DNA of 34,803 nt from Candidatus Pelagibacter sp. (GTDB taxonomy: Bacteria > Pseudomonadota > Alphaproteobacteria > Pelagibacterales > Pelagibacteraceae), in the NCBI GenBank assembly GCA_028222435.1, contig JAOIST010000007.1:1-34803 (forward strand), given 5' to 3'. Below the pieces are notes generated by a model that ran no database searches, was not told where the DNA came from, and saw only the letters and a list, made by a program, of their open reading frames with translations. Positions 27,177 through 33,343 of this stretch are shown here, in pieces (positions within the stretch are counted from its first letter, which is position 1; each line of letters begins with the position of its first letter). The position numbers were made by a program, and so were the translations under genes.

Positions 27177-27940
27177 AAAATAGATTTACAATTTTAGGAA
27201 GCGGTAGTTCTTTGGGTTCTCCTTGGATAACTAATTATTCAGCTAAATTAAAAAAAAATTCAAAAAATATTAGAACTCGATGTTGCGCTCATATACAAAA
27301 AGGCGACTTATCAATTTTAATAGATACGTCTCCTGACATAAAAAATCAGTTCTTAAAAAATAAGATTACATCGTTAGATGCTATTATTTATACCCATGAA
27401 CATGCAGATCAAACATCTGGTATTTTCGAAATGCGTCCTTTTTATTGGAAAAATAAAAAAAAAATTCCAGTATATGGTTCATTGAAAACTATTAAGGAAC
27501 TCGAAGATAAATATACTTTTTGTTTTAAACAGCGACATGGCTATAAACCAATAATGAAAGCAAATGTTGTTAAAAAGAAATTTCAAATTTCAAATAAAAA
27601 TCAAATCATTGAAATCGAACCCTTTGAAGTAATGCATGGTATGATTAAAGCCACAGGCTATCTATTTGAAAAAATTGCTTACATTAGTGATTGCAATAAA
27701 ATTAGTAAAAAAGTTCAAAAAAAATTAATGAATCTAGATTTTTTAATAATTGATTGTTTAAGAAAAGATATACACCCGTCACATTTTAATTATTCTGATG
27801 CTATTAATTTTATTAAGTCCATAAGACCAAAGAAAGCAATACTAACTAATTTACATGTAGATCTAGATTATTTTGATCTTAAAAAAAAATTACCAAGTAA
27901 TATAATTCCAGCTTACGATGGCTTATGTTTTAATTTTTAA
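27173..27940 (+). CDS. MBL-fold metallo-hydrolase, PhnP-like
   Basis: Metallo-beta-lactamase-fold phosphodiesterase of the PhnP-like group; substrate unknown. It has 255 residues and begins with TTG inside the tatD stop (TTGA), supported because the first beta-strand ILGSGSSLGSPW follows at once. Motifs are IDTSPDI, THEHADQ (74-80), MHGMIKATGY, AYISDCN, HPSHFNYSDA and LTNLHVDLDY. The second metal site usually needs HxHxDH; here the last residue is Gln80. Its 3' end overlaps the convergent gpx gene by 11 bases. The metG-tatD-MBL order is typical of alphaproteobacteria. Confidence 0.9.
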   Translation: MKNRFTILGSGSSLGSPWITNYSAKLKKNSKNIRTRCCAHIQKGDLSILIDTSPDIKNQFLKNKITSLDAIIYTHEHADQTSGIFEMRPFYWKNKKKIPVYGSLKTIKELEDKYTFCFKQRHGYKPIMKANVVKKKFQISNKNQIIEIEPFEVMHGMIKATGYLFEKIAYISDCNKISKKVQKKLMNLDFLIIDCLRKDIHPSHFNYSDAINFIKSIRPKKAILTNLHVDLDYFDLKKKLPSNIIPAYDGLCFNF

Positions 27941-28478
27941 TTTCCGCTTCAATTAAATCAATAAATCTTTTTGATAAAGGCTTAGTTATTGATGCAAAAG
28001 TATCTGTAACTTTTCCGTTTTTACCAATAATTATTTTATGAAAGTTCCATTTTGGTACAGCACTTTTTCCATGGTTTTCTTTAGCCCATTTAAAAAAAGG
28101 GTGGGCATTTTTTCCAATTACATCTAATTTCTCTGTCATCGGAAAACTAATATTAAAATTAGTTTCACAAAAATCTTTTATATCTTTGTTTGATCCTGGT
28201 TCTTGTTTAAAATTATTTGTAGGAACCCCAATAACAACTAAATTTTTATCTTTATAATTTGTCCATAAACTTTGTAGATCCTCATATTGTGGTGTAAAAC
28301 CACATCTTGAAGCAACATTTACCACAACAATTACTTTTTCTTTATAATTTTGAAGATTAATTTCCCCTCCATCAATACTCTTGAAATTAAATTCATAAGC
28401 TAATTGCTCATAGTTTGCATTGGTTTTATTAAAAAAACTTAACATTATTATTGATATGATAAATATTTTTTTCATCAC
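27930..28478 (-). CDS. Exported glutathione peroxidase-family protein
   Basis: Thiol peroxidase of the GPx fold, reducing hydroperoxides with glutathione or thioredoxin. It has 182 residues with an N-terminal signal sequence (about 1-21), so probably periplasmic. The active-site Cys is C59 in VASRCGFTPQY. The Trp-Asn pair is WNF (144-146). The second motif reads GVPTNNFKQEPGSN (84-97), where classical GPx has FPCNQF, so the catalytic Gln position is Asn89 and the neighbouring Cys is Thr87. It overlaps the scaffold gene upstream by 4 bases, in an nhaA-scaffold-gpx unit. Confidence 0.92.
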   Translation of the reverse strand: MMKKIFIISIIMLSFFNKTNANYEQLAYEFNFKSIDGGEINLQNYKEKVIVVVNVASRCGFTPQYEDLQSLWTNYKDKNLVVIGVPTNNFKQEPGSNKDIKDFCETNFNISFPMTEKLDVIGKNAHPFFKWAKENHGKSAVPKWNFHKIIIGKNGKVTDTFASITKPLSKRFIDLIEAEIKN

Positions 28479-28876
28479 TTTAAAGCTTTTAACACGGCAT
28501 CAATAGGTAACAATATGCAATTTAACCTCTTTTTGTTATTTTTGTTAATTAAAGACTTAAAATTCATAAATTTTTTAGAAAAAATAAAATCTTTATCTTT
28601 GGTGAAACTGTCCTTAATCTTATTTAGTTCCTTTTTAATTACACTTACAGTTAAGTTCTTTATTTTTTTAGCCAACAAGCTAGCAGAAGCCTCACAGTAT
28701 ATACAAGACTCTGTTTCGTATTTCATCGAATTTATTTTTGAATTATTTGCAATTAACTCAATTTTAATTATATCTCCGCACATTGAATTTTTTTGGATTG
28801 ATTTAAATGTATATTTGTTAGTTAAACCAACGTTAGATGTATTTGAAGCAATCTTAATAATTTCGCTAGTTATCAT
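28475..28876 (-). CDS. NifU/SufU-like iron-sulfur cluster scaffold protein
   Basis: A 133-residue protein of the IscU/NifU-N family that carries nascent Fe-S clusters or accepts sulfur. The three expected cysteine positions are found: C33 in SMCGD (family PxCGD), C58 in ESCIYCEASAS (family GCxISxASAS) and C120 in RLNCILLP (family RxxCxxLPW). An additional Cys61 stands where many have Ser. The sequence between is divergent and rich in Lys. It overlaps nhaA and gpx by 4 bases each. No sufBCDS genes are nearby, so its partner is unknown. Confidence 0.85.
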   Translation of the reverse strand: MITSEIIKIASNTSNVGLTNKYTFKSIQKNSMCGDIIKIELIANNSKINSMKYETESCIYCEASASLLAKKIKNLTVSVIKKELNKIKDSFTKDKDFIFSKKFMNFKSLINKNNKKRLNCILLPIDAVLKALK

Positions 28877-30045
28877 TTTTTTGAAAATAATAATAATAGC
28901 ACATAACCAAAGACTGTTGAAAGCAATGAGCCGGCTAACACACCAATTTTTACTCCATCTATATATTGCATATCATTTGCAAAAGCTAAATTCCCAACAA
29001 ACAAACTCATTGTAAAACCAATTCCTGTTAAAATAGAAACAGCATAAAATGCAGGCCATGTTGAGTTATTTGGTTTATCTGCAATTTTTAGTTTTACGGA
29101 TAGATAAGATAATACAAATACACCAATTTGTTTTCCAAAAAATAATCCAAGTACTATGCCAAGAGGAACAGGATTTAAAAGTGTTGAAAATGTTAATCCT
29201 TCTAGAGATACACCAGCATTAGCAAAAGCAAATAAAGGCATTATACCAAAAGCAACATACGGAGAAAGACCATGTTCTAACTTTAGCAGAAGTGAGTTTT
29301 TGTTAATTTTTTTGTTATGTGGAATTGTTAGAGCTAAAAGTACTCCAGCAATTGTTGCATGAATACCTGATTGATGAGTAAAATCCCATAAAAATATCCC
29401 AACAATTAAATATGGTAAAAAATTATTTATTTTAAATTTATTTAATGCAATCAAAATTATTAGAGCAACTAACATTAAAACTAAATAAACAATTTGTATC
29501 TTTCCAGAATAAAAGAAAGCTATAATTACGATAGCACCTAGATCATCTATTATCGCTAATGCTGTTAAAAAAACTTTTAAAGAAATTGGAACTCTTTTTC
29601 CTAATAATGATAACACACCCAATGAAAAAGCAATGTCTGTTGCTGAAGGAATAGCCCATCCATTTAAAGTTGTATTATCTGAATAATTGATAAATATATA
29701 GAAAAGTGCAGGAACAACCATTCCTCCGATCGCACCAATTATTGGTAAAAGAGCTTGCTTTGGATTTGATAATTCACCTTGTAAAAACTCCCTCTTAATT
29801 TCTAAAGAAACAAAGAAGAAAAAAATTGCCATCAAAACATCGTTTATCCAATGAAGAACACTTAATTTAAGTCCAAAATTCTCGGTGCCGAGTGTTATGT
29901 ATTGTTTTAAGATAGAAAAATATTCGTGGCTATATGAACCATTGCTAATTATTAAAGCAAGCACAGCTGCAAACAAAAGCATAATTCCAGATGATGCCTC
30001 TAACTTAAAAAACTCTCTAAATGGCCTAGTTATGTGTTGGATCAT
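28873..30045 (-). CDS. nhaA: Na+/H+ antiporter NhaA
   Basis: Inner-membrane antiporter that exports sodium in exchange for protons. It has 390 residues and about 12 hydrophobic segments. The ion-binding aspartates are D167-D168 in ALAIIDDLGAI, with D137 in PSATDIAFSLGVL. It begins MIQHITRPFREFFKLEASSGI, as in the family. The leader is short (nhaA ATG about 8 nt after the predicted transcription start). It is divergent from tRNA-Pro, with overlapping -35 elements. Confidence 0.97.
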   Translation of the reverse strand: MIQHITRPFREFFKLEASSGIMLLFAAVLALIISNGSYSHEYFSILKQYITLGTENFGLKLSVLHWINDVLMAIFFFFVSLEIKREFLQGELSNPKQALLPIIGAIGGMVVPALFYIFINYSDNTTLNGWAIPSATDIAFSLGVLSLLGKRVPISLKVFLTALAIIDDLGAIVIIAFFYSGKIQIVYLVLMLVALIILIALNKFKINNFLPYLIVGIFLWDFTHQSGIHATIAGVLLALTIPHNKKINKNSLLLKLEHGLSPYVAFGIMPLFAFANAGVSLEGLTFSTLLNPVPLGIVLGLFFGKQIGVFVLSYLSVKLKIADKPNNSTWPAFYAVSILTGIGFTMSLFVGNLAFANDMQYIDGVKIGVLAGSLLSTVFGYVLLLLFSKK

Positions 30046-30059
30046 ATGTACTATTTACT

Positions 30060-30109
30060 TGTATAGAGCTTATCTTTCAATTGCCAAAAATGCATAATTA
30101 ACCTATAAA
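30060..30109. promoter_or_regulatory. Back-to-back promoters: tRNA-Pro (+) and nhaA (-)
   Basis: Plus strand: TTGCCA (30081-30086), a 17-nt spacer and TATAAA (30104-30109), both 5/6 to consensus, ending about 9 nt before the tRNA-Pro 5' end. Minus strand: TTGGCA (30082-30087 reversed), a 16-nt spacer and TATACA (30060-30065 reversed), ending 14 nt from the nhaA ATG. The two -35 boxes share five bases because TTGCCAA reads TTGGCAA on the other strand. The plus promoter is the best in the window. Confidence 0.65.
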
Positions 30110-30118
30110 ACAGACGAT

Positions 30119-30195
<77 letters not shown>

Positions 30196-30203
30196 TTATA
30201 AGC

Positions 30204-30488
30204 ATGAAAAAAGCTAAAATATACATACCTACAAAAACAGCTATGCAATCGGGCAGGGGTAAACTTAAAAAATGGGTTCTGGAATTTGAAACAAAAGATC
30301 CCTCTATTAACCCTTTAATGGGATGGGAAACTTCTACAGATACCCTTGAAGAAGTTATTTTAAAATTCTCTACTAAAGAACAGGCAATAGAATACGCAGA
30401 AAATAACAATATTTCATACACAGTTATTGATCCTAAAAAGAAAGAATTCGTTATTAAATCATATGCTGACAACTTTCTTAAAAATTAG
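30204..30488 (+). CDS. NDUFS4-like NADH dehydrogenase (complex I) accessory subunit
   Basis: A 94-residue protein of the ETC complex I conserved-region family (mitochondrial NDUFS4, alphaproteobacterial complex I 18/21-kDa accessory subunit). Typical features are AKIYIPTKTAMQSGRGKLKKWVLEFE at the start (Met15-Gln-Ser is nearly invariant), INPLMGWETSTDTLEEV, and FSTKEQAIEYAENNNISYTV. It is thought to stabilise the NADH-oxidising arm. It starts 8 nt after tRNA-Pro and 2 nt before the SbmA-like gene, so it is probably transcribed with the tRNA. Confidence 0.93.
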   Translation: MKKAKIYIPTKTAMQSGRGKLKKWVLEFETKDPSINPLMGWETSTDTLEEVILKFSTKEQAIEYAENNNISYTVIDPKKKEFVIKSYADNFLKN

Positions 30489-30490
30489 TT

Positions 30491-31495
30491 ATGTGGCGTA
30501 GTTATTTTACAGAAAAAAAATGGTTGCTTTGGTCTTGGGGAGGAGTTGTTTTTATAATTTTATCTCTTTTAGCTCAAACCTATATCGATGTAAAAATTAA
30601 TGAATGGTACAAAGGGTTTTACGACTTATTGCAAGATGCTCCAAAAAGAGAGCTATCTGAATTTTACGATGGGATAAAACTTTTTATGAAGTTAGCCATT
30701 CCATACGTAATTATATACACGATAACTAATTATTTTACTCGTTTATGGGCTTTTAGGTGGCGTGAGGCTATGACTTTTTCTTATATGCCTTATTGGAGAG
30801 CAGTGGATGCAAAAGTTGAAGGAGCTTCACAGCGTGTACAAGAGGATGCAATGAATTTTGCTAAAATTGTTGAAAGCATGGGTCTGCAAGTTGTTAGAGC
30901 AATAATGTTATTAATCGCTTTTTTACCAATATTATATGGCCTCTCCTCAAATGTAGTCATACCATTTTTTAAAGATATAACAGGGTCTTTAGTTTGGGTT
31001 TCTTTAGTAGCTAGTTTAGGTGGACTTTTAATAAGTTGGATCGTTGGAATAAAACTTCCAGGTCTAGAATATAATAATCAAAAAGTTGAAGCTGCATTTA
31101 GAAAAGAACTTGTATATGGCGAAGATGATAGAAAAAATTATGTTCAAGCACCTACAATCTTACAATTATTTACAGGTATTAAATTTAATTACCACAGGCT
31201 TTTCTTACATTATGGATATTTTGATCTCTGGTTAATTATGTATAACCAAACTATGATTATTGTACCTTATCTACTTATGGGTCCAGGCCTTTTTACAGGA
31301 GCAATGACTTTAGGTGTGCTAATACAAACCTCAAGTGCATTTAGAGAAGTACAAAGTAGTTTCTCTTTATTCTTGCAAAACTGGACTAGAATAACTGAAC
31401 TAAGATCTATCTATAAGCGTCTTATGGAATTTGAGATTGCTATCAATTTTAGAAACAACTTGAGAAAACCTAGAAAATCTGATGTAAGAGCTTAA
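30491..31495 (+). CDS. SbmA/BacA-like inner-membrane transporter
   Basis: A 334-residue integral membrane protein of the SbmA_BacA family. Relatives import peptide antibiotics, bleomycin and cobalamin, driven by protons. Recognisable parts are WSWGGVVFIILSLLAQTYIDVKINEWYKGFYDLLQ at the N-terminus, LRLW-type RLWAFRWREAMTFSYMPYW (84-102), NPDQRIxxD-like SQRVQEDAMNFA, and WIVGIKLPGLEYNNQKVEAAFRKELVYGEDD. E. coli SbmA has 406 residues; this one is shorter at the C-terminus and lacks any ABC ATPase domain. It overlaps the AEC gene by one base. Confidence 0.85.
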   Translation: MWRSYFTEKKWLLWSWGGVVFIILSLLAQTYIDVKINEWYKGFYDLLQDAPKRELSEFYDGIKLFMKLAIPYVIIYTITNYFTRLWAFRWREAMTFSYMPYWRAVDAKVEGASQRVQEDAMNFAKIVESMGLQVVRAIMLLIAFLPILYGLSSNVVIPFFKDITGSLVWVSLVASLGGLLISWIVGIKLPGLEYNNQKVEAAFRKELVYGEDDRKNYVQAPTILQLFTGIKFNYHRLFLHYGYFDLWLIMYNQTMIIVPYLLMGPGLFTGAMTLGVLIQTSSAFREVQSSFSLFLQNWTRITELRSIYKRLMEFEIAINFRNNLRKPRKSDVRA

Positions 31496-32394
31496 TGGAG
31501 CTCTACCTAAAACTCATTGATGTAATTACCCCTGTTTTTTTTGTGATTGGTATCGGGTATTACCTTGGAAAAAAAAATCCAGAAATTAACACTGATTTCA
31601 TAACAACATTCGCAGGTAACGTGGGTACGCCTGCCATGATTTTTTATACGATAACAACTACTGGAGTAACCCTAAGTGTTTTTACTGAATATTTCATTTA
31701 TGCACTAATTATAATCGGAGGTTTTTCCCTTGTAGGCATTATGTTTCTTCTATTACTTAAAAAAGATTTTATAAGTGAATTGCCTCCATTAATTTTACCT
31801 AATACTGGAAATATGGGTATTCCTATTTGTTTATTTGCTTATGGAACTGCCGGGCTAGGGGTTGCATCAGCAATTGCATCAGTAATTATTCTTCTTCATT
31901 TTACACTTGGTGTTTTATTGGCCAAAAAAAGCTTTTCATTTGAAATATTAATTAAGAATATGCCAATTTACGGAATAATTGTTTCAGTCATATTTTTATA
32001 TTTTGAATGGGATGTTCCTGGATATTTAGAAAACACTACATTTTTGCTTACATACGCTACTATATTTTTAGTTTTAATGTCTTTAGGTATTGCCTTATCA
32101 AGATTAAAAGTAGTGTCTTGGACCCATGCATCAATTTTAGGAGCGGTTAGGGTAATTATAGGTCCTTTAATAGGATTTGGATTAATTAAATTTCTTAATT
32201 TAAATGGGTTTGCTGCTGGTGTTCTTCTTATTCAATCATGTATGCCAAGCGCGGTTTTAACCTACTTGGTGGGTTCTATGCATTCAGAGAAAAAGGTGGT
32301 TGATAGTGTAGCTAGTGTTATCGTAACTTCGACTGTTATGTCATTTATTACTATTCCAATAGTTGTTTATTATAGTCTTAAATATTTTCAATAA
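31495..32394 (+). CDS. AEC (auxin efflux carrier-type) transporter
   Basis: A 299-residue membrane protein with about ten hydrophobic helices from the AEC/Mem_trans family, whose bacterial members export or exchange organic acids such as malate; the substrate here is unknown. The pattern includes DVITPVFFVIGIGYYLGKK, NVGTPAMIFYTITTTG, LPNTGNMGIPICLFAYG (about 101-117, the family's NxGN-G-P motif) and MPSAVLTYLVGSM near the end. It overlaps the SbmA-like gene by one base and is the last gene before the long intergenic region. Confidence 0.85.
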   Translation: MELYLKLIDVITPVFFVIGIGYYLGKKNPEINTDFITTFAGNVGTPAMIFYTITTTGVTLSVFTEYFIYALIIIGGFSLVGIMFLLLLKKDFISELPPLILPNTGNMGIPICLFAYGTAGLGVASAIASVIILLHFTLGVLLAKKSFSFEILIKNMPIYGIIVSVIFLYFEWDVPGYLENTTFLLTYATIFLVLMSLGIALSRLKVVSWTHASILGAVRVIIGPLIGFGLIKFLNLNGFAAGVLLIQSCMPSAVLTYLVGSMHSEKKVVDSVASVIVTSTVMSFITIPIVVYYSLKYFQ

Positions 32395-32400
32395 ATACAG

Positions 32401-32476
32401 TTACTTACATATAGTAATTAAAGTAATATACTAAGTTATAGGTAAGTAATATTTCTACATAAGTAAAATAACTTAG
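32401..32476. repeat. Interleaved inverted repeats after the AEC gene
   Basis: TTACTTAC (32401-32408) is matched by GTAAGTAA (32442-32449), and CTAAGTTAT (32431-32439) by ATAACTTAG (32468-32476); both pairs are perfect. The hexamer AGTAAT recurs at 32413, 32422 and 32445. They could form alternative, mutually exclusive hairpins or a pseudoknot in RNA. Low base complexity makes chance pairing plausible. Confidence 0.4.
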
Positions 32477-32645
32477 ATAAACGTTGATCAATAAGGCAAA
32501 TAAAATAGTTATAACAATGAATTATAATTTAAAACATTAATAAATACGGTAATTATTCAAGCAAAAACACTTAAATTGGCAATTTATAGATATTGCTAGT
32601 CATAAAATTGTTTGAAATAGGCATATTTAGAACATCCAAAAAACC

Positions 32646-32663
32646 GCAAATACCAATATTTGC
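32646..32663. repeat. Perfect 7-bp hairpin, CCAA loop
   Basis: GCAAATA and TATTTGC flank the tetraloop CCAA. It is not followed by a T-run at once, so a simple intrinsic terminator is unlikely. Confidence 0.45.
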
Positions 32664-32688
32664 ATGAGCCCTGTGATATAGGAATATA

Positions 32689-32700
32689 CCGTTTAAACGG
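32689..32700. repeat. 12-bp perfect palindrome
   Basis: CCGTTTAAACGG is fully self-complementary without a spacer, the shape of a dimeric regulator site. A run of nine T begins 13 nt later on the plus strand. It lies 26 nt after the hairpin at 32646-32663. Confidence 0.4.
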
Positions 32701-32816
32701 CCATAGAGTGTGTTTTTTTTTGAATTAGCTATTTTTAAGTACAACTTACTGGTGTGTGGGTAAAAATTATAAGTAAATAGGGGCTAATAGACTAAATCGC
32801 CCGTCAAATAACAACT

Positions 32817-33092
32817 CTAGAGCGATATACCCTCTTTTTTTAGCAATAATCTCTTTGTTTTGACTCCTCCTTTACCTGAATAGCCTCCAAGTGATCCGTC
32901 AGATCTAATCACTCTATGACAAGGTATTTTGGGCGCATAAGGATTTTTGCCTATAGCATTAGCCACAGCACGCGCTGCAAGGGGTTTTCCTATGCTTTTA
33001 GCCACCTGAGAGTAGGTTTTAACGCTACCACGAGGTATTTTCTTCAAATAAGCCCATACTTTTAGTTGGAATTTGGTACCATTTAGCTTCAT
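32817..33092 (-). CDS. Single-domain O6-alkylguanine-DNA alkyltransferase
   Basis: DNA repair alkyltransferase that moves an alkyl group from O6-alkylguanine to its own cysteine. It has only 91 residues: the C-terminal DNA-binding/active-site domain is complete, but the N-terminal domain of Ogt/MGMT is absent. The acceptor Cys is C58 in IPCHRVI. The helix-turn-helix (GSVKTYSQVAKSIGKP) and recognition helix with R41 (ARAVANAIGKNP) are kept, and LGGYSGKGGVKTKRLLLKKEG closes the domain. Because Cys is retained it is not an alkyltransferase-like (PWHR) protein. Its ATG overlaps the TGA of a small upstream gene. Confidence 0.88.
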   Translation of the reverse strand: MKLNGTKFQLKVWAYLKKIPRGSVKTYSQVAKSIGKPLAARAVANAIGKNPYAPKIPCHRVIRSDGSLGGYSGKGGVKTKRLLLKKEGISL

Positions 33093-33256
33093 TGGTCAAA
33101 TATTAGGTAAATTGTTAGAGATAAGCCTATTATAAGGGCTATTACTAAGCCCAAAGCTATCATTTTTTTTCCTTTTGAACTCGAGCTAGTCCAGAAGTAC
33201 GAAATTCCGTAAACAGCAGCTATAAAAATAATTATAGGAAGAATGAACTTAATCAT
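33089..33256 (-). CDS. 55-residue two-helix membrane protein upstream of the alkyltransferase
   Basis: Short minus-strand gene: ATG at 33254-33256, 55 codons, TGA at 33089-33091 overlapping the alkyltransferase ATG in a 4-base ATGA. The product starts MIKFILPIIIFIAAVYGI, has a polar hinge WTSSSSKGKK and then a second helix (MIALGLVIALIIGLSLTIYLIF), ending DQ. Two transmembrane segments with a basic loop, codon use like its neighbours, and the stop/start overlap support a real gene. Function unknown. TATAAC, close to a -10 box, lies just ahead of the start. Confidence 0.65.
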   Translation of the reverse strand: MIKFILPIIIFIAAVYGISYFWTSSSSKGKKMIALGLVIALIIGLSLTIYLIFDQ

Positions 33257-33276
33257 AAGTTATAATTTTATATGTA

Positions 33277-33305
33277 TTGACACTTTAAATCATTTAATAT
33301 ATTAC
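33277..33305 (+). promoter_or_regulatory. Promoter of the tyrosine recombinase gene
   Basis: TTGACA (33277-33282, perfect) with a 17-nt spacer and TATTAC (33300-33305, 4/6). Predicted start near 33312 gives a leader of about 30 nt. The -10 box lies in the left arm of the inverted repeat described next, so a protein bound there would block transcription. Confidence 0.6.
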
Positions 33306-33336
33306 TAACGATAATTAATGGTTATCAATAGTAATA
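33300..33336. repeat. Imperfect 15-bp inverted repeat, possible recombinase core/operator site
   Basis: Left arm TATTACTAACGATAA (33300-33314) and right arm TTATCAATAGTAATA (33322-33336) are inverted copies with 13 of 15 matches, around a 7-nt centre TTAATGG. Two roughly 11-15-bp arms around a 6-8-bp centre is the general plan of tyrosine-recombinase core sites; the inner ATAA...TTAT ends recall Xer/dif sites. It overlaps the -10 box and ends 7 nt before the recombinase ATG. An autorepression operator is an equally good reading. Confidence 0.45.
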
Positions 33337-33343
33337 AATATAA

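Larger units (their letters stand above)
32395..32816. other. Long non-coding region with several inverted repeats
   Basis: The only gap over 300 bases in the window, between the AEC gene (+) and the ogt-like gene (-), whose stops face each other. I see no credible coding frame, tRNA or CRISPR. It holds AGTAAT repeats and interleaved inverted repeats at 32401-32476, a short dyad GCAAT/ATTGC at 32579-32596, a hairpin at 32646-32663, a 12-bp palindrome at 32689-32700, and a run of nine T at 32713-32721. A small RNA, a decayed gene or a boundary region are all possible. Confidence 0.5.

Noticed and set aside
28515..29015. 166-codon plus-strand frame rich in Leu/Phe/Ile
   Set aside because: Antisense to the NifU-like gene and the end of nhaA; hydrophobic composition is the expected mirror of Lys/Asn-rich coding DNA.
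32401..32476. AGTAAT repeats as a CRISPR array or iterons
   Set aside because: Units are only six bases, irregularly spaced (9 and 23 nt), with no cas or rep gene nearby.
32689..32721. Palindrome followed by T9 as an intrinsic terminator
   Set aside because: Thirteen bases without pairing potential separate the palindrome from the T-run, too many for a standard terminator.
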